A stretch of 47,364 nt of DNA from Candidatus Helicobacter avicola (GTDB taxonomy: Bacteria; Campylobacterota; Campylobacteria; Campylobacterales; Helicobacteraceae), in contig DXIN01000004.1 in NCBI GenBank assembly GCA_019112865.1, positions 1 to 47,364 of the forward strand, written 5' to 3'. Positions 17,560 through 25,485 of the stretch are shown here, in pieces (position 1 is the stretch's first letter; every line of letters begins with the position of its first letter). The notes under the pieces were generated by a model, which worked only from the letters and a program-made list of their open reading frames with translations, was not told the DNA's origin and made no database searches. The position numbers and the translations under genes were made by a program.

Positions 17560-17568
17560 CCCCCCCCC
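17560..17568 (-). repeat. poly-G9 tract in GT9-like gene (OFF; ON at 10)
   Basis: Nine C on the plus strand. Ten would read AGG GGG GGG GGC TAT GAC. Confidence 0.85.
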
Positions 17569-17725
17569 TTGTTGCCCTATCTTTGGCAATGCGCGGGATA
17601 TGACTCCAAAAGAGCTGATCGCCTAAGCCCCCATATCGTATGTTGATAGTCAGTGTGCGTGGTCGTGAATCCATAAGTTTGCTCCCTCACATTTGGTTTG
17701 GGGTGGCATTGTAGCACATATCATC

Positions 17726-18601
17726 TCAAAGAGAGGTAAGCTCTAAATCTCCCTTGTGGAGATGTTGTAATATATCAGTAGCGGTGGCGATGTCTTGGGT
17801 GATTTGGGCTTTGAGAGATTGCAAATCGCTAAAATGTCTATTTTGGCGAATTTTTTGCACAAATCCTAGTGTGAGGTGTGGTGGTAAAACAGGGATAGAA
17901 TGCCCTAAGATATGTGTTTCTATGCTAAACTCTCTGTCGGTGCTTAGGCGATTGCCCACAAAACTCACGCTCTTATACTCCACTCCATCAAAGCTACTCA
18001 CGCTCGCATACACACCATCTTGGGGTAGTATATACTCATCACACACAAGATTGATGGTCGGATATAGTTCGCGTGATCCGAGATTCTGTCCGCTGGTGGT
18101 TGTGGCGTGTATGGTGTAGATTCTCCCTAGCAAAAGATTGGCAATGGGAAGATTACCCGTGGTGATACACTCTCTAATCATACTTGAATGCACGCCCAAA
18201 TCACGGATTTTGTATTCTGGCACGATGATAATTTCAATCTTAGAATCCTTGCAAAGTGTGTGGAGGTCATCGGCACTAAATTTCCTATCTTTGCCAAATT
18301 TAAAGTCATAGCCTACCACGATGCGCTTTAGTGCTTTAAAGTGTCGGATAAGAAACTCTACAAACGCTTCACCACTTAGATTTTTGATACGCGCCAAATC
18401 GACATAAAAGATTGGCAAATGCGTGTAGGATTCTTTGTGTGGTGTGAGTGCGCGCGCGTGATTGGTGTGGATACACAGGATTGCACCTTGAGAATCTAGC
18501 TGTTCTAAAAGCTTAAAATGCGCTAGGTGCATACCATCGAATTTGCCAATGGCTAGGGAAGTGATACTATTTGCGCTGTGCGAGGATAAAGTATTCAGCA
18601 T
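17726..18601 (-). CDS. ribF: bifunctional riboflavin kinase / FAD synthetase
   Basis: 291 residues. The N-terminal FAD synthetase half shows LAIGKFDGMHLAHFKLL (nucleotidyl-transferase HxxH-like motif), VVGYDFKFGKDRKFSADDL and VHSSMIRECI. The C-terminal flavokinase half shows GRELYPTINL-like SRELYPTINLV, DGVYAS and the L-R-x-R-F-like segment LGFVQKIRQNRHF. It phosphorylates riboflavin to FMN and adenylates it to FAD in the cytosol. ATG at 18601 overlaps tlyA by 35 bases; tlyA-ribF adjacency is also known in H. pylori. No FMN riboswitch is visible upstream. Last gene of the dnaJ run. Confidence 0.92.
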   Translation of the reverse strand: MLNTLSSHSANSITSLAIGKFDGMHLAHFKLLEQLDSQGAILCIHTNHARALTPHKESYTHLPIFYVDLARIKNLSGEAFVEFLIRHFKALKRIVVGYDFKFGKDRKFSADDLHTLCKDSKIEIIIVPEYKIRDLGVHSSMIRECITTGNLPIANLLLGRIYTIHATTTSGQNLGSRELYPTINLVCDEYILPQDGVYASVSSFDGVEYKSVSFVGNRLSTDREFSIETHILGHSIPVLPPHLTLGFVQKIRQNRHFSDLQSLKAQITQDIATATDILQHLHKGDLELTSL

Positions 18602-19286
18602 TGCCTTCCTTTCCTAAAATATCGCTTTTGTAGGTTATATAGGTGTGTGTTTGAGAGAGTAGGGCGCAAAACTCTTCTAGGCTCTGCTCCCCAATATGTG
18701 GATCTTGTAGCACACCTTTTTTGTTGCGTTTTGCGTCTTTGCCCACTTCAAATTGCGGCTTAAAAAGCAAAAGTAAGCTAGGAGATTCAAAACGCAAAAT
18801 AGCGGGCAATATCAATCGCAACGAAATAAAACTCACATCACAAGTGATAAGGTCAAAATCTGTAGTAGTGTGAAAATCGCGAATATCGCAGTTTTCAAAG
18901 AGCGTGATACGACAATCTTGACGCAAGCTCGGGTGGAGCTGCGCACTCCCCACATCAACACATACGATATGTTTGGCACCAGATTCTAAAAGGACTTGGG
19001 CAAATCCTCCCGTGCTAGAACCTATGTCTAAAATCGTGCTATCTGCAATCTGCAGGGGCTTATCAAGGATAGTAAGGTGTGCAAGAAAGTTTTGGAGTTT
19101 GTAGCCTGCACGAGACACAAGATGAGGAGCAATCTCTAAGCGCATTGGCTCAAGTGGGGGAGTTTCTATCGCAGGTTTGGTAAGCAATGCACCATCATAG
19201 CGCACTTTGTGTGCTAAAATCGCCTCTTTTGCTTTTTGTCTGCTTTGGAAATAGCCCATTTTGTGCAAGAGAGAATCTAAGCGCAT
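18567..19286 (-). CDS. tlyA: TlyA family rRNA 2'-O-methyltransferase/hemolysin
   Basis: 239 residues. The N-terminal S4 RNA-binding domain (MRLDSLLHKMGYFQSRQKA, VRYDG) is followed by an FtsJ-like methyltransferase with LDIGSSTGGFAQVLLESG (SAM motif I), VDVGSAQLHP, CDVSFISLRLILP and LFKPQFEVG. TlyA methylates 16S/23S rRNA cytidines and in some pathogens is reported as a haemolysin. ATG overlaps the preceding lipoprotein stop (TAATG), so the genes are probably translationally coupled. Confidence 0.92.
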   Translation of the reverse strand: MRLDSLLHKMGYFQSRQKAKEAILAHKVRYDGALLTKPAIETPPLEPMRLEIAPHLVSRAGYKLQNFLAHLTILDKPLQIADSTILDIGSSTGGFAQVLLESGAKHIVCVDVGSAQLHPSLRQDCRITLFENCDIRDFHTTTDFDLITCDVSFISLRLILPAILRFESPSLLLLFKPQFEVGKDAKRNKKGVLQDPHIGEQSLEEFCALLSQTHTYITYKSDILGKEGNAEYFILAQRK

Positions 19287-19813
19287 TAGCGGAGCTTGCT
19301 TTTTAACACAGGATAGCCAAAGTCAAAGCTCATAGCACCCTCATCTTTGATAGTTAGCTTAAGCTTCATCGTCTCTCGGTGTTTTTTGCTAATGCTTTCA
19401 AATTCCACGACAAACAGAGCATTATATGGGTTTTTTGGACGCAAAATGTCGGTGTATTGACTAGGATTTAGACGCGTAACAAAGAGAGATTGCATACTTA
19501 CATTGTGCGAGATGAGATCAAAAGAAAGTTTGTCTTGGATTTTAGAATCTGGCTTTTTTTCATACAGCTCTACGAGAAACACTTCGCGCTTGGCATTGAT
19601 ATTATCCACATCATTGAGGTATGTGGCGATTGCTACAAAGGGCGTGTATTTGCCCTGCATAATCTCACCTTTGCGCGAGGCTTGAATCTTGCGCTCTAGA
19701 CGTTTTTCTTGCTCGATATTAGAATCTTTAGCCGAAGGGATTAGAGAGTTTTTGCTAATATCACTACACGCGCCAAAGATTAGCACACACAGGATAGGGG
19801 CAAAAACGCGCAT
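19286..19813 (-). CDS. putative lipoprotein of unknown function
   Basis: 175 residues. [18 protein letters not shown] is a short signal peptide ending in a lipobox-like FGAC, so lipid attachment at Cys16 is likely. The mature part is charged (KRLERKIQASRKGEI) and ends in a beta-rich domain (LKLTIKDEGAMSFDFGYPVL). No named family is recognised; similar lipoproteins sit beside dnaJ/tlyA in related species as far as I recall. Start and stop share bases with both neighbours (TAATG at 19813 and 19286), indicating one operon. Confidence 0.65.
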   Translation of the reverse strand: MRVFAPILCVLIFGACSDISKNSLIPSAKDSNIEQEKRLERKIQASRKGEIMQGKYTPFVAIATYLNDVDNINAKREVFLVELYEKKPDSKIQDKLSFDLISHNVSMQSLFVTRLNPSQYTDILRPKNPYNALFVVEFESISKKHRETMKLKLTIKDEGAMSFDFGYPVLKSKLR

Positions 19814-20913
19814 TAGTTTTTAAACCACGATTTGATTTTGGCAAAACACTGCTCAAGTGCGCTTAGGTGCGGTGCGCTCTCATTACCAAAGCTTTCGTGG
19901 AGTTTTTGGAGGAGCTCTCTTTGCTCGGTATTAAGTTTTTTGGGATAAGTGATGGTGATTTGTGCGACAAACTTCCCATATGAAGAGGTGTTGAGGATTT
20001 TCACACCTTGATTTTCAAAGACAAACTGCGCGCCGTCTTTGGCATTAGTAGGGAGTTTTAGCTCGACTTCGCCGCGCAAAGATGGGATTTTGATACTCTC
20101 ACCCAAAAGCACCGAGGTAAAAAACACAGGCACTTGGATATAGACATTTTCGCCATCGCGTATGAAATTCTCGTCATCTTGGGCATAGATTTGCAAAAAC
20201 AAATCGCCTCGCTTGCCCTTGCTATTGGCGTGCCCTCTGTCTTGTATGCGGATTCTATTACCGCTATCTACGCCTTCTGGGATATTGACTTCAAAGCTCT
20301 CTTCTTTGCTTTCAAACCCCTTGCCTTTACATTCTGGGCAGTCTTGGGCTTTTTGCATTCCTGCACCACCACACACACTACAGGTTTGTGCAAAGGTTAC
20401 AAAACCTTGTCGTATGTAAGTCTTGCCCTCGCCCTTGCACGCGCTGCAGGTTTGGAGTTTGCCATCTTTAGCACCCGTGCCATTGCATTTCTGACAGGAG
20501 ATTTTGTAGGTGTTTTTGATAGTTTTTGTGCAGCCAAATACTGCTTCTTTGAAGCTTAGATGAAGTTCTTGGAGTGAATCTAGATTCTCACCTCGTTTGG
20601 TGCGCATACCACCTCCGCCAAAGAAACTCTCAAAAATACTCCCAAAGCCCTCAAAAATATCACTAAAGCCCTGCGCACCACCACCACCGCTTAAGCCTTC
20701 TTTGCCATATCTGTCATAAACTGCGCGTTTGTTATCATCGCTAAGCACCTCATAGGCTTCATTAATGAGCTTAAATCGCTCCTCGGCTTCTTTGTCATCA
20801 GGATTTCTGTCGGGGTGATATTTGAGAGCGAGCTTACGATAGGATTTTTTGATACTCTCTTTGTCGCTCGTGCGTGTAACCTCTAGCACTTCATAATAAT
20901 CTAGGCTTTCCAT
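19813..20913 (-). CDS. dnaJ: chaperone DnaJ
   Basis: 366 residues with all type I DnaJ parts. J domain 1-70 with HPD in [11 protein letters not shown]; Gly/Phe-rich linker ([17 protein letters not shown]); four zinc-finger repeats [24 protein letters not shown] and CPECKGKG; and the C-terminal substrate domain. It delivers unfolded proteins to DnaK and stimulates its ATPase. ATG at 20913; AAGGAG lies ten bases upstream, rather far. First gene of a minus-strand run with lipoprotein, tlyA and ribF, divergent from recR. Confidence 0.95.
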   Translation of the reverse strand: MESLDYYEVLEVTRTSDKESIKKSYRKLALKYHPDRNPDDKEAEERFKLINEAYEVLSDDNKRAVYDRYGKEGLSGGGGAQGFSDIFEGFGSIFESFFGGGGMRTKRGENLDSLQELHLSFKEAVFGCTKTIKNTYKISCQKCNGTGAKDGKLQTCSACKGEGKTYIRQGFVTFAQTCSVCGGAGMQKAQDCPECKGKGFESKEESFEVNIPEGVDSGNRIRIQDRGHANSKGKRGDLFLQIYAQDDENFIRDGENVYIQVPVFFTSVLLGESIKIPSLRGEVELKLPTNAKDGAQFVFENQGVKILNTSSYGKFVAQITITYPKKLNTEQRELLQKLHESFGNESAPHLSALEQCFAKIKSWFKN

Positions 20914-21029
20914 TGGTATAATGCTCCTTAATATTTCGCAAGATTGTGGAGATATGTTTGCTTTAAATCAAAATAAAAGGAAAAATTGTAGCAAAAGAAA
21001 ATTAAACTTACGGCATAACTGGAGGGAAA

Positions 21030-21620
21030 ATGAATACTTACAAAATGGGATTGCAGTCATTTTTTGCGCTTGTAGAGGCACTAGAACAGATCCCAGCTAT
21101 TGGCAAAAAAAGTGCGCAAAAAATCGCTCTTAGTCTTAGCGTAGAGAATAAATTTTTGGGACTAAAGGTCGCCCATACACTTGAAGAAGCAGCACGCAAT
21201 GTGCGGGTGTGTGAGAGATGCTTGGGTTTGAGTGAAGCCGAGATTTGCGAGATTTGCTTGGATTGTGAGCGTGAGAATGGAGAGCTGTGTATCGTTGCAC
21301 ATCAGAGAGATATTTTTATTTTAGAATCTATGGGAGAGTTTAGGGGGCGGTATTTTGTGCTAGATTCTAAGGCACAGGTGCAGGATATTGACTTTAGTCT
21401 GCTAGCTAGGCGCATAGAATCTGAATCTATCACAGAGGTGATTTTCGCGCTATCACCGACATTAGCAAATGAGGCGATTATGCTTTTTGTAGAGGATACA
21501 CTGCAAAATTCCAATCTTAGATTTACCAAGATTGCACAAGGTGTGCCCACAGGGATTGGGCTAGATTCTGTCGATCAGCTTTCGCTCTCTCGGGCTTTGA
21601 GTGCGCGAGTAAAAATTTAG
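21030..21620 (+). CDS. recR: recombination mediator RecR
   Basis: 196 residues. An N-terminal helix-hairpin-helix (LEQIPAIGKKSAQKIAL), a C4 zinc finger (CERCLGLSEAEICEICLDC) and a Toprim domain (LCIVAHQRDIFILESMG) are followed by the usual C-terminal VPTGIGLDSVDQLSLSRAL. It works with RecO to load RecA on SSB-coated single strands in gap repair. ATG 21030 with GGAGGGAAA. Divergent from dnaJ. Confidence 0.93.
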   Translation: MNTYKMGLQSFFALVEALEQIPAIGKKSAQKIALSLSVENKFLGLKVAHTLEEAARNVRVCERCLGLSEAEICEICLDCERENGELCIVAHQRDIFILESMGEFRGRYFVLDSKAQVQDIDFSLLARRIESESITEVIFALSPTLANEAIMLFVEDTLQNSNLRFTKIAQGVPTGIGLDSVDQLSLSRALSARVKI

Positions 21621-21694
21621 CAAAATTTAAGGCTTATCTAAGTCCTAATTTCGCTAAAATTTCAGAGTTAGATTTCACACAAAAGGAGAAGGAA

Positions 21695-21994
21695 ATGAAA
21701 AAGTTAGTATTACTTATCGCAACAGGTTGTGTAAGTATGGCATTGGCAGCGGAGGCACCTGCTAGCTATAAAAAATGCGTAACTTGCCACGGAGCTGATG
21801 GTAAAAAAACAAGTTTTGGTAATGATGTGATTGCTGGATTGGCAAAAGCTACTATTGTTGAGGATTTGAAAGGCTATAGAGCTAAGACGCTTAACCGCCA
21901 TGGTAAAGCAAACCTTATGAATCCAAACGCAGCAAACCTCACAGATGAGCAAATCGAAGAGCTTGCTACTTACATTTCTGGTTTGCCAAAATAA
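21695..21994 (+). CDS. periplasmic class I cytochrome c (cytochrome c553 type)
   Basis: 99 residues. Signal peptide MKKLVLLIATGCVSMALA, one haem motif C33VTCH, an axial-Met region NLMNPNAANLTDEQIEEL and the final helix ATYISGLPK. It carries electrons in the periplasm between the bc1 complex and the cbb3 oxidase or peroxidase. Strong AAGGAGAAGGAA ribosome site. Length and pattern fit the small Helicobacter c553. Confidence 0.88.
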   Translation: MKKLVLLIATGCVSMALAAEAPASYKKCVTCHGADGKKTSFGNDVIAGLAKATIVEDLKGYRAKTLNRHGKANLMNPNAANLTDEQIEELATYISGLPK

Positions 21995-22006
21995 CTTCTT
22001 GGCTTT

Positions 22007-22022
22007 GGGGTTGCCTAACCCC
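22007..22022 (+). terminator. short hairpin after the cytochrome c gene
   Basis: GGGGTT, loop GCCT, AACCCC, 13 bases after the stop. No following T-run, so a weak call. Confidence 0.3.
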
Positions 22023-22049
22023 TGCCACACGACATAAGATTCTACAATA

Positions 22050-23084
22050 ATGTCAGAAATCCTTTTAGATTCTCAAGCATTTTTTCATAACCTCACGCTT
22101 ATATCCCAACATCTTAAGACATATTCTACATCAACTCGGCTTGCACTTGTGCTCAAAGACAATGCTTATGGGCATGGCTTGAGGGAAATTGCGACTTTGG
22201 CGAGGGATTTTGGTGTGCAAGATGTGTTTGTCAAGACACATTGTGAAGCAAAGATTGTGCAATCACTTTTTGGTTCTATCACGATTCTTTATGGAATGCC
22301 ACAAGAGCCATTAGCACCTAATATGGCAATTGCAATCAACAACAAAGAAATTTTAGAATCTTTGTGTCCTGGGCAAAGGGTCGAGCTCAAAGTCAATACC
22401 GGAATGAATCGTAACGGGATTAGCCCTGACGAAGTGGAGGAATATATCACACTCATCGCACAGAAGGGCTTGGAGCTTTTTGGTGTGTTTAGTCATAATG
22501 GCTATGGTGATGAGGTGGGCGAGGATTTTGCGTTGGGGTGTGAAAATTTTCACACACTCAAAGACAAGGTAGCGAGTATCTGTGCAGGTCTTGGTATAGT
22601 ATTGCCACGTTTTCATATGCTCAATTCCTCTGGTACTTTGCGTGCAACACATATTGATGACGATTTGGTGCGTGTGGGGATTGCGGCGTATGGGTATTTG
22701 GAGTGTGATATAGATTTGGAGATTGCTACACAGCTTAAGCCTGTGGCATCGCTATGGGCAGATAGAATCTCACGCAAGATCCTACCAAAGGGTGCGAAAA
22801 TCGGCTATGGTGGCAAAAGTGTGCTTGCACAAGAAAGCGTGATTAGCACCTATGATGTGGGTTATGGCGATGGTTTGTATCGGGTCAATGAGCATAAAAA
22901 TCTCCATACAGCAGATGGGCAGAGGATTTTGCCACGCACTTCGATGGATTGTTTCTCGTGCGCAAGTGATATGCCTAGAATCTGTGTGTTTGACAATGCT
23001 TCGTTGGTCGCAAGGGAGTTTGATACGATTAGCTATGAGGTATTGACGCGTCTTTCGCCATTTATCAAACGCACGATTGTGTGA
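22050..23084 (+). CDS. alr: alanine racemase
   Basis: 344 residues of the fold-type III PLP family. PLP lysine K36 in LVLKDNAYGHGL; substrate Tyr in STYDVGYGDGLYRV; KVNTGMNRNGI, SSGTLR and IGYGG are the other conserved parts. It converts L- to D-alanine for peptidoglycan. The ATG at 22050 has no good ribosome site (preceded by AGATTCTACAATA); I keep it because the family N-terminus starts here. VFVKTHCEAKIV replaces the more usual VA-x-x-x-EA-x-x-LR, a small divergence. Confidence 0.9.
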   Translation: MSEILLDSQAFFHNLTLISQHLKTYSTSTRLALVLKDNAYGHGLREIATLARDFGVQDVFVKTHCEAKIVQSLFGSITILYGMPQEPLAPNMAIAINNKEILESLCPGQRVELKVNTGMNRNGISPDEVEEYITLIAQKGLELFGVFSHNGYGDEVGEDFALGCENFHTLKDKVASICAGLGIVLPRFHMLNSSGTLRATHIDDDLVRVGIAAYGYLECDIDLEIATQLKPVASLWADRISRKILPKGAKIGYGGKSVLAQESVISTYDVGYGDGLYRVNEHKNLHTADGQRILPRTSMDCFSCASDMPRICVFDNASLVAREFDTISYEVLTRLSPFIKRTIV

Positions 23085-23101
23085 GATTATAAAGGAGAGT
23101 G

Positions 23102-23734
23102 ATGAAGCTAGCGGTTTTTGACTTTGATTCTACATTAATGAATGGCGAGACTATTGACTTTTTGGCAAAAGAATGTGGTGTGGAGGCAGAGGTAGCGCAC
23201 ATTACACACAGGGCGATGAGCGGGGAATTGGACTTTTATGAAAGTCTCAAAACTCGCGTGAGCTTACTTGCTGGATTAGCAGAATCTAGGGCACAAGAAA
23301 TTTGTGAAAATCTCCCATTGATGCCCGGTGCGCAGGAGATTGTAGCATTTTTGCAAGATTGTGGGTATAAAGTGGTGTGTTTTAGCGGTGGATTTAGCCT
23401 TGCAACAAGGCATTTTGCACGCGTTTTAGGACTTGATGGTGATTTTAGCAATATTTTGCACACTAAGGCAGGTGTGCTAAGTGGTGAGGTAGGTGGTGAA
23501 ATGATGTTTGGGGATTCTAAGGGCATGATGCTTATGCGTTTGCAACATTTGCTGGGGGTGAGTGTGCAAGATACGCTTTGTGTGGGCGATGGTGCAAATG
23601 ATGTGAGTATGTTTGCCTATGCGCATACGCGTGTGGCATTTTGTGCCAAGGCAGTGCTCAAAGAAGCTGCTAATATCGTGGTCGAACAAAAGGATTTGCG
23701 TGCTATAATCCCGTTGCTAGAGCAAAAGAGCTAA
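23102..23734 (+). CDS. serB: phosphoserine phosphatase
   Basis: 210 residues of the HAD superfamily. Motif I DFDSTLMNGE (nucleophile and acid Asp), motif II VVCFSGGFSL, motif III Lys in FGDSKG and motif IV CVGDGANDVSMF. It makes L-serine from phosphoserine, the last step of the phosphorylated pathway. Start at ATG 23102 after AAAGGAG; a GTG immediately upstream overlaps the ribosome site. It follows alr by 17 bases on the same strand. Confidence 0.9.
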   Translation: MKLAVFDFDSTLMNGETIDFLAKECGVEAEVAHITHRAMSGELDFYESLKTRVSLLAGLAESRAQEICENLPLMPGAQEIVAFLQDCGYKVVCFSGGFSLATRHFARVLGLDGDFSNILHTKAGVLSGEVGGEMMFGDSKGMMLMRLQHLLGVSVQDTLCVGDGANDVSMFAYAHTRVAFCAKAVLKEAANIVVEQKDLRAIIPLLEQKS

Positions 23735-23817
23735 AGCTAGCAAGTGTCGATGGGCTAATGGTAAAGTGGCAGTGAAACTTCCACAAGCTAGTCAAATCTG
23801 TATCAAGGGAGCAAACA

Positions 23818-24582
23818 ATGGAGATTGTGCCGTATTTGACAAATGATACCCATGTCATCATTTTTTTGCTTCTGCTTTTGCGTTTTAGCGGGGTGTTTGC
23901 TTTTTTTCCATTTTTTGATCATCAGATGGTTTCGCCAAGTATCCGTGGGGCGATGATATTTTTTATGGCGGTGTTGTTTTATCCTCTCGCACACTATGAT
24001 CTAGGGCAGCTCTCGGTAATTGACTTGATGATAGCTGGGCTTTTTGAGTTGATGATGGGGTTTTTGGCTGGGCTTATGTTGCAAATTGTGTTTGCGATGA
24101 TTAATCTTAGTGGGGAGTTGATGAGTTTTTCTATGGGGCTTACGATGGCGAGTGCCTATGATCCTATTAGCGGCTCACAACGCCCTATTGTGGGGCAATT
24201 ACTAAGTATGTTGGCTTTGCTTGTTGCTTTGAGTTTGGACTTTCATCATATTGTATTGCAGCTTGTTGCGCATAGCTTAGATTCTGTGCCGCTTGGGAGT
24301 TTTGTGCTTGGGGGAGGTGTGGAGTATTATGTCAAAGCACTTGGGAATTTTTTCGTAGTAGGGTTTTCTATGGCATTTCCGATTTTGGCGATCATTTTGT
24401 TTTCGGATATCATCTTTGGTATGATTATGAAAACTCACCCGCAGTTTAACCTCTTAGCCATCGGATTTCCTGTGAAAATCGCGATTGCTTTTGTTGTGCT
24501 TATTATTATTTTGCCCTCTATCTATGTGCATTTCAAGCGTGAAATTGAGAGCGCACTTTTTGCCATAGGGGAGATGTTTTAG
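23818..24582 (+). CDS. fliR: flagellar export protein FliR
   Basis: 254 residues with about six membrane segments. Conserved segments: LLRFSGVFAFFPFFDHQMVS, FLAGLMLQIVFAMINLSGELMSF (outline), DPISGSQRPIVGQL and, near the end, MMKTHPQFNLLAIGFPVK. FliR is a core of the type III export gate in the flagellar base. ATG with AAGGGAGCAAAC. The stop overlaps the GTG of the following acetyltransferase (TAGTG). Confidence 0.93.
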   Translation: MEIVPYLTNDTHVIIFLLLLLRFSGVFAFFPFFDHQMVSPSIRGAMIFFMAVLFYPLAHYDLGQLSVIDLMIAGLFELMMGFLAGLMLQIVFAMINLSGELMSFSMGLTMASAYDPISGSQRPIVGQLLSMLALLVALSLDFHHIVLQLVAHSLDSVPLGSFVLGGGVEYYVKALGNFFVVGFSMAFPILAIILFSDIIFGMIMKTHPQFNLLAIGFPVKIAIAFVVLIIILPSIYVHFKREIESALFAIGEMF

Positions 24583-25301
24583 TGCAGATTGTCCCTGTGC
24601 GTTTATATCCGCAATCTATCCCTAAAGCTTCTTTGTGGTTTTCACAAAAATGGGGCATTGCACAGAGCGAATATGAGCAGAGTATGAGAGAATCTATAAC
24701 AACCAGCGACATTACAGAATCTACACAATCTCAAGATTCAAAGAAAGGTAATGTATGTTCGCGCAGCGGAGCGAGTGGAGATTTACTCTCCACGAGTGAT
24801 ACCAATTTGCTACAAGCAAATTGCAATAAAATTATAGAATCTATAACAACCAGCGACATTACAGAATCTAAACAATCTCAAGATTCAAAGAAAGGTAATG
24901 TATGTTCGCGTAGCGGAGCGCAAGATGGATTTACCCCCTCTGGATCGAGAAAACAAGAACAACACTCTTGTAATCAAATAAATGTCATACCCCAATGGTA
25001 TATCGTGCTAGAGGGAGAAAACATCATTGCGGGAGCAGGAGTGATTGACAATGATTTTCATACACGCAAAGACCTAAGTCCCAATGTATGCGCACTCTAT
25101 GTGGAAGAAAAGTATCGCAAAATGGGTGTAGCGAGGGCATTGTTGGAATTTATAAGATACGATATGAATGCGTATGAGAGATTGTATCTCCTCACAAGCC
25201 ACAAGGGCTTTTATGAAAAATGCGGTTGGAAATATGTGTGTGATGTGGAGACAGATGACAAAAAAGGCGGACGCATTTATGAAATTGGGACTTTGGGCTA
25301 G
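24582..25301 (+). CDS. GNAT N-acetyltransferase with two in-frame copies of the interspersed repeat
   Basis: 239 residues. Residues 1-37 (RLYPQSIPKASLWFSQKWGI) and about 135-239 (PQWYIVLEGENIIAGAGVI, NVCALYVEEKYRKMGVARAL, GFYEKCGWKYV) are the two halves of an ordinary, about 140-residue GNAT protein with the acetyl-CoA loop R-x-x-G-V-A. Between them sit about 98 residues that are two tandem 49-codon copies of the repeat, each with SDITES, QSQDSKKGNVCSRSGA. The frame is open throughout. GTG start overlaps fliR stop. The substrate is unknown. The insert lies between the N-terminal helix and the first strand of the fold, a place where a loop could be tolerated. Confidence 0.8.
   Translation: MQIVPVRLYPQSIPKASLWFSQKWGIAQSEYEQSMRESITTSDITESTQSQDSKKGNVCSRSGASGDLLSTSDTNLLQANCNKIIESITTSDITESKQSQDSKKGNVCSRSGAQDGFTPSGSRKQEQHSCNQINVIPQWYIVLEGENIIAGAGVIDNDFHTRKDLSPNVCALYVEEKYRKMGVARALLEFIRYDMNAYERLYLLTSHKGFYEKCGWKYVCDVETDDKKGGRIYEIGTLG
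24690..24836 (+). repeat. interspersed hairpin repeat, copy R3a, coding
   Basis: Starts GAATCTATAACAACCAGCG, holds AAGAAAGGTAATGTATG and CGCGCAGCGGAGCG, and ends in hairpin CAATTTGCT/AGCAAATTG (24803-24823) then CAATAAAATTATA. 147 bp = 49 codons, so insertion or duplication keeps frame. Confidence 0.9.
24837..24985 (+). repeat. interspersed hairpin repeat, copy R3b, coding
   Basis: Second unit, exactly 147 bp after the first and nearly identical over its first 80 bases; the 3' part differs, with a short stem ACAAGA/TCTTGT. Confidence 0.88.
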
Positions 25302-25313
25302 GTTTGATTTGTG

Positions 25314-25480
25314 GAATCCAAAGCCACCAGCGACATTACAGAATCTAAGCAATCTCAAGATTCAAAGAAAGGCAATGCAAAAGTCGCGTAGCGGAGCGAG
25401 GCTGGATGCCATCTGGAGCGAGAAAGCAAGAGTGTAGGCTTCTTTAGAAAACGCAGTTTGTTAGAGATGTATTACTCTTG
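25314..25480 (+). repeat. interspersed hairpin repeat, copy R4, hairpin interrupted
   Basis: GAATCCAAAGCCACCAGCG and the complete core through CGCGTAGCGGAGCG, starting 12 bases after the GNAT stop. The stem halves CAAGAGT (25427-25433) and ACTCTTG (25474-25480) are separated by 40 bases containing TTCTTTAGAAAACG. This fills the gap before murG; no gene seen. Confidence 0.75.
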
Positions 25481-25485
25481 TGCGA

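Larger units (their letters stand above)
16644..17674 (-). pseudogene. GT9-like glycosyltransferase split by poly-G9 (OFF) and carrying an in-frame repeat element
   Basis: ATG at 17674 (GGGAGCAAACTT upstream) starts LTINIRYGGLGDQLFWSHIP, the GT9 acceptor loop. A run of nine G (17560-17568) then forces a stop about 15 codons on. Ten G would join the frame YDKVYIRLLENSRDAQ and on to 16644, about 343 residues. Residues after IIGFQ (17311-17450) are a translated copy of the interspersed repeat (SDIIESKQPQDSKKGDV). The C-terminal part LVTGTATLAAALGKSANVIV resembles the GT9 sugar-nucleotide region. Likely a lipooligosaccharide glycosyltransferase, phase OFF here. The exact donor is unknown; an assembly indel would give the same picture. 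Confidence 0.7.

Noticed and set aside
18602-18700. FMN riboswitch before ribF
   Set aside because: The upstream DNA is tlyA coding sequence; no RFN-element pattern.
23735-23817. Small gene or RNA between serB and fliR
   Set aside because: Only an 83-base gap with a ribosome site for fliR and no convincing structure.
24690-24985. Tandem repeats as a CRISPR array
   Set aside because: Only two 147-bp units, adjoining without spacers, open as protein and found dispersed elsewhere; no cas genes.
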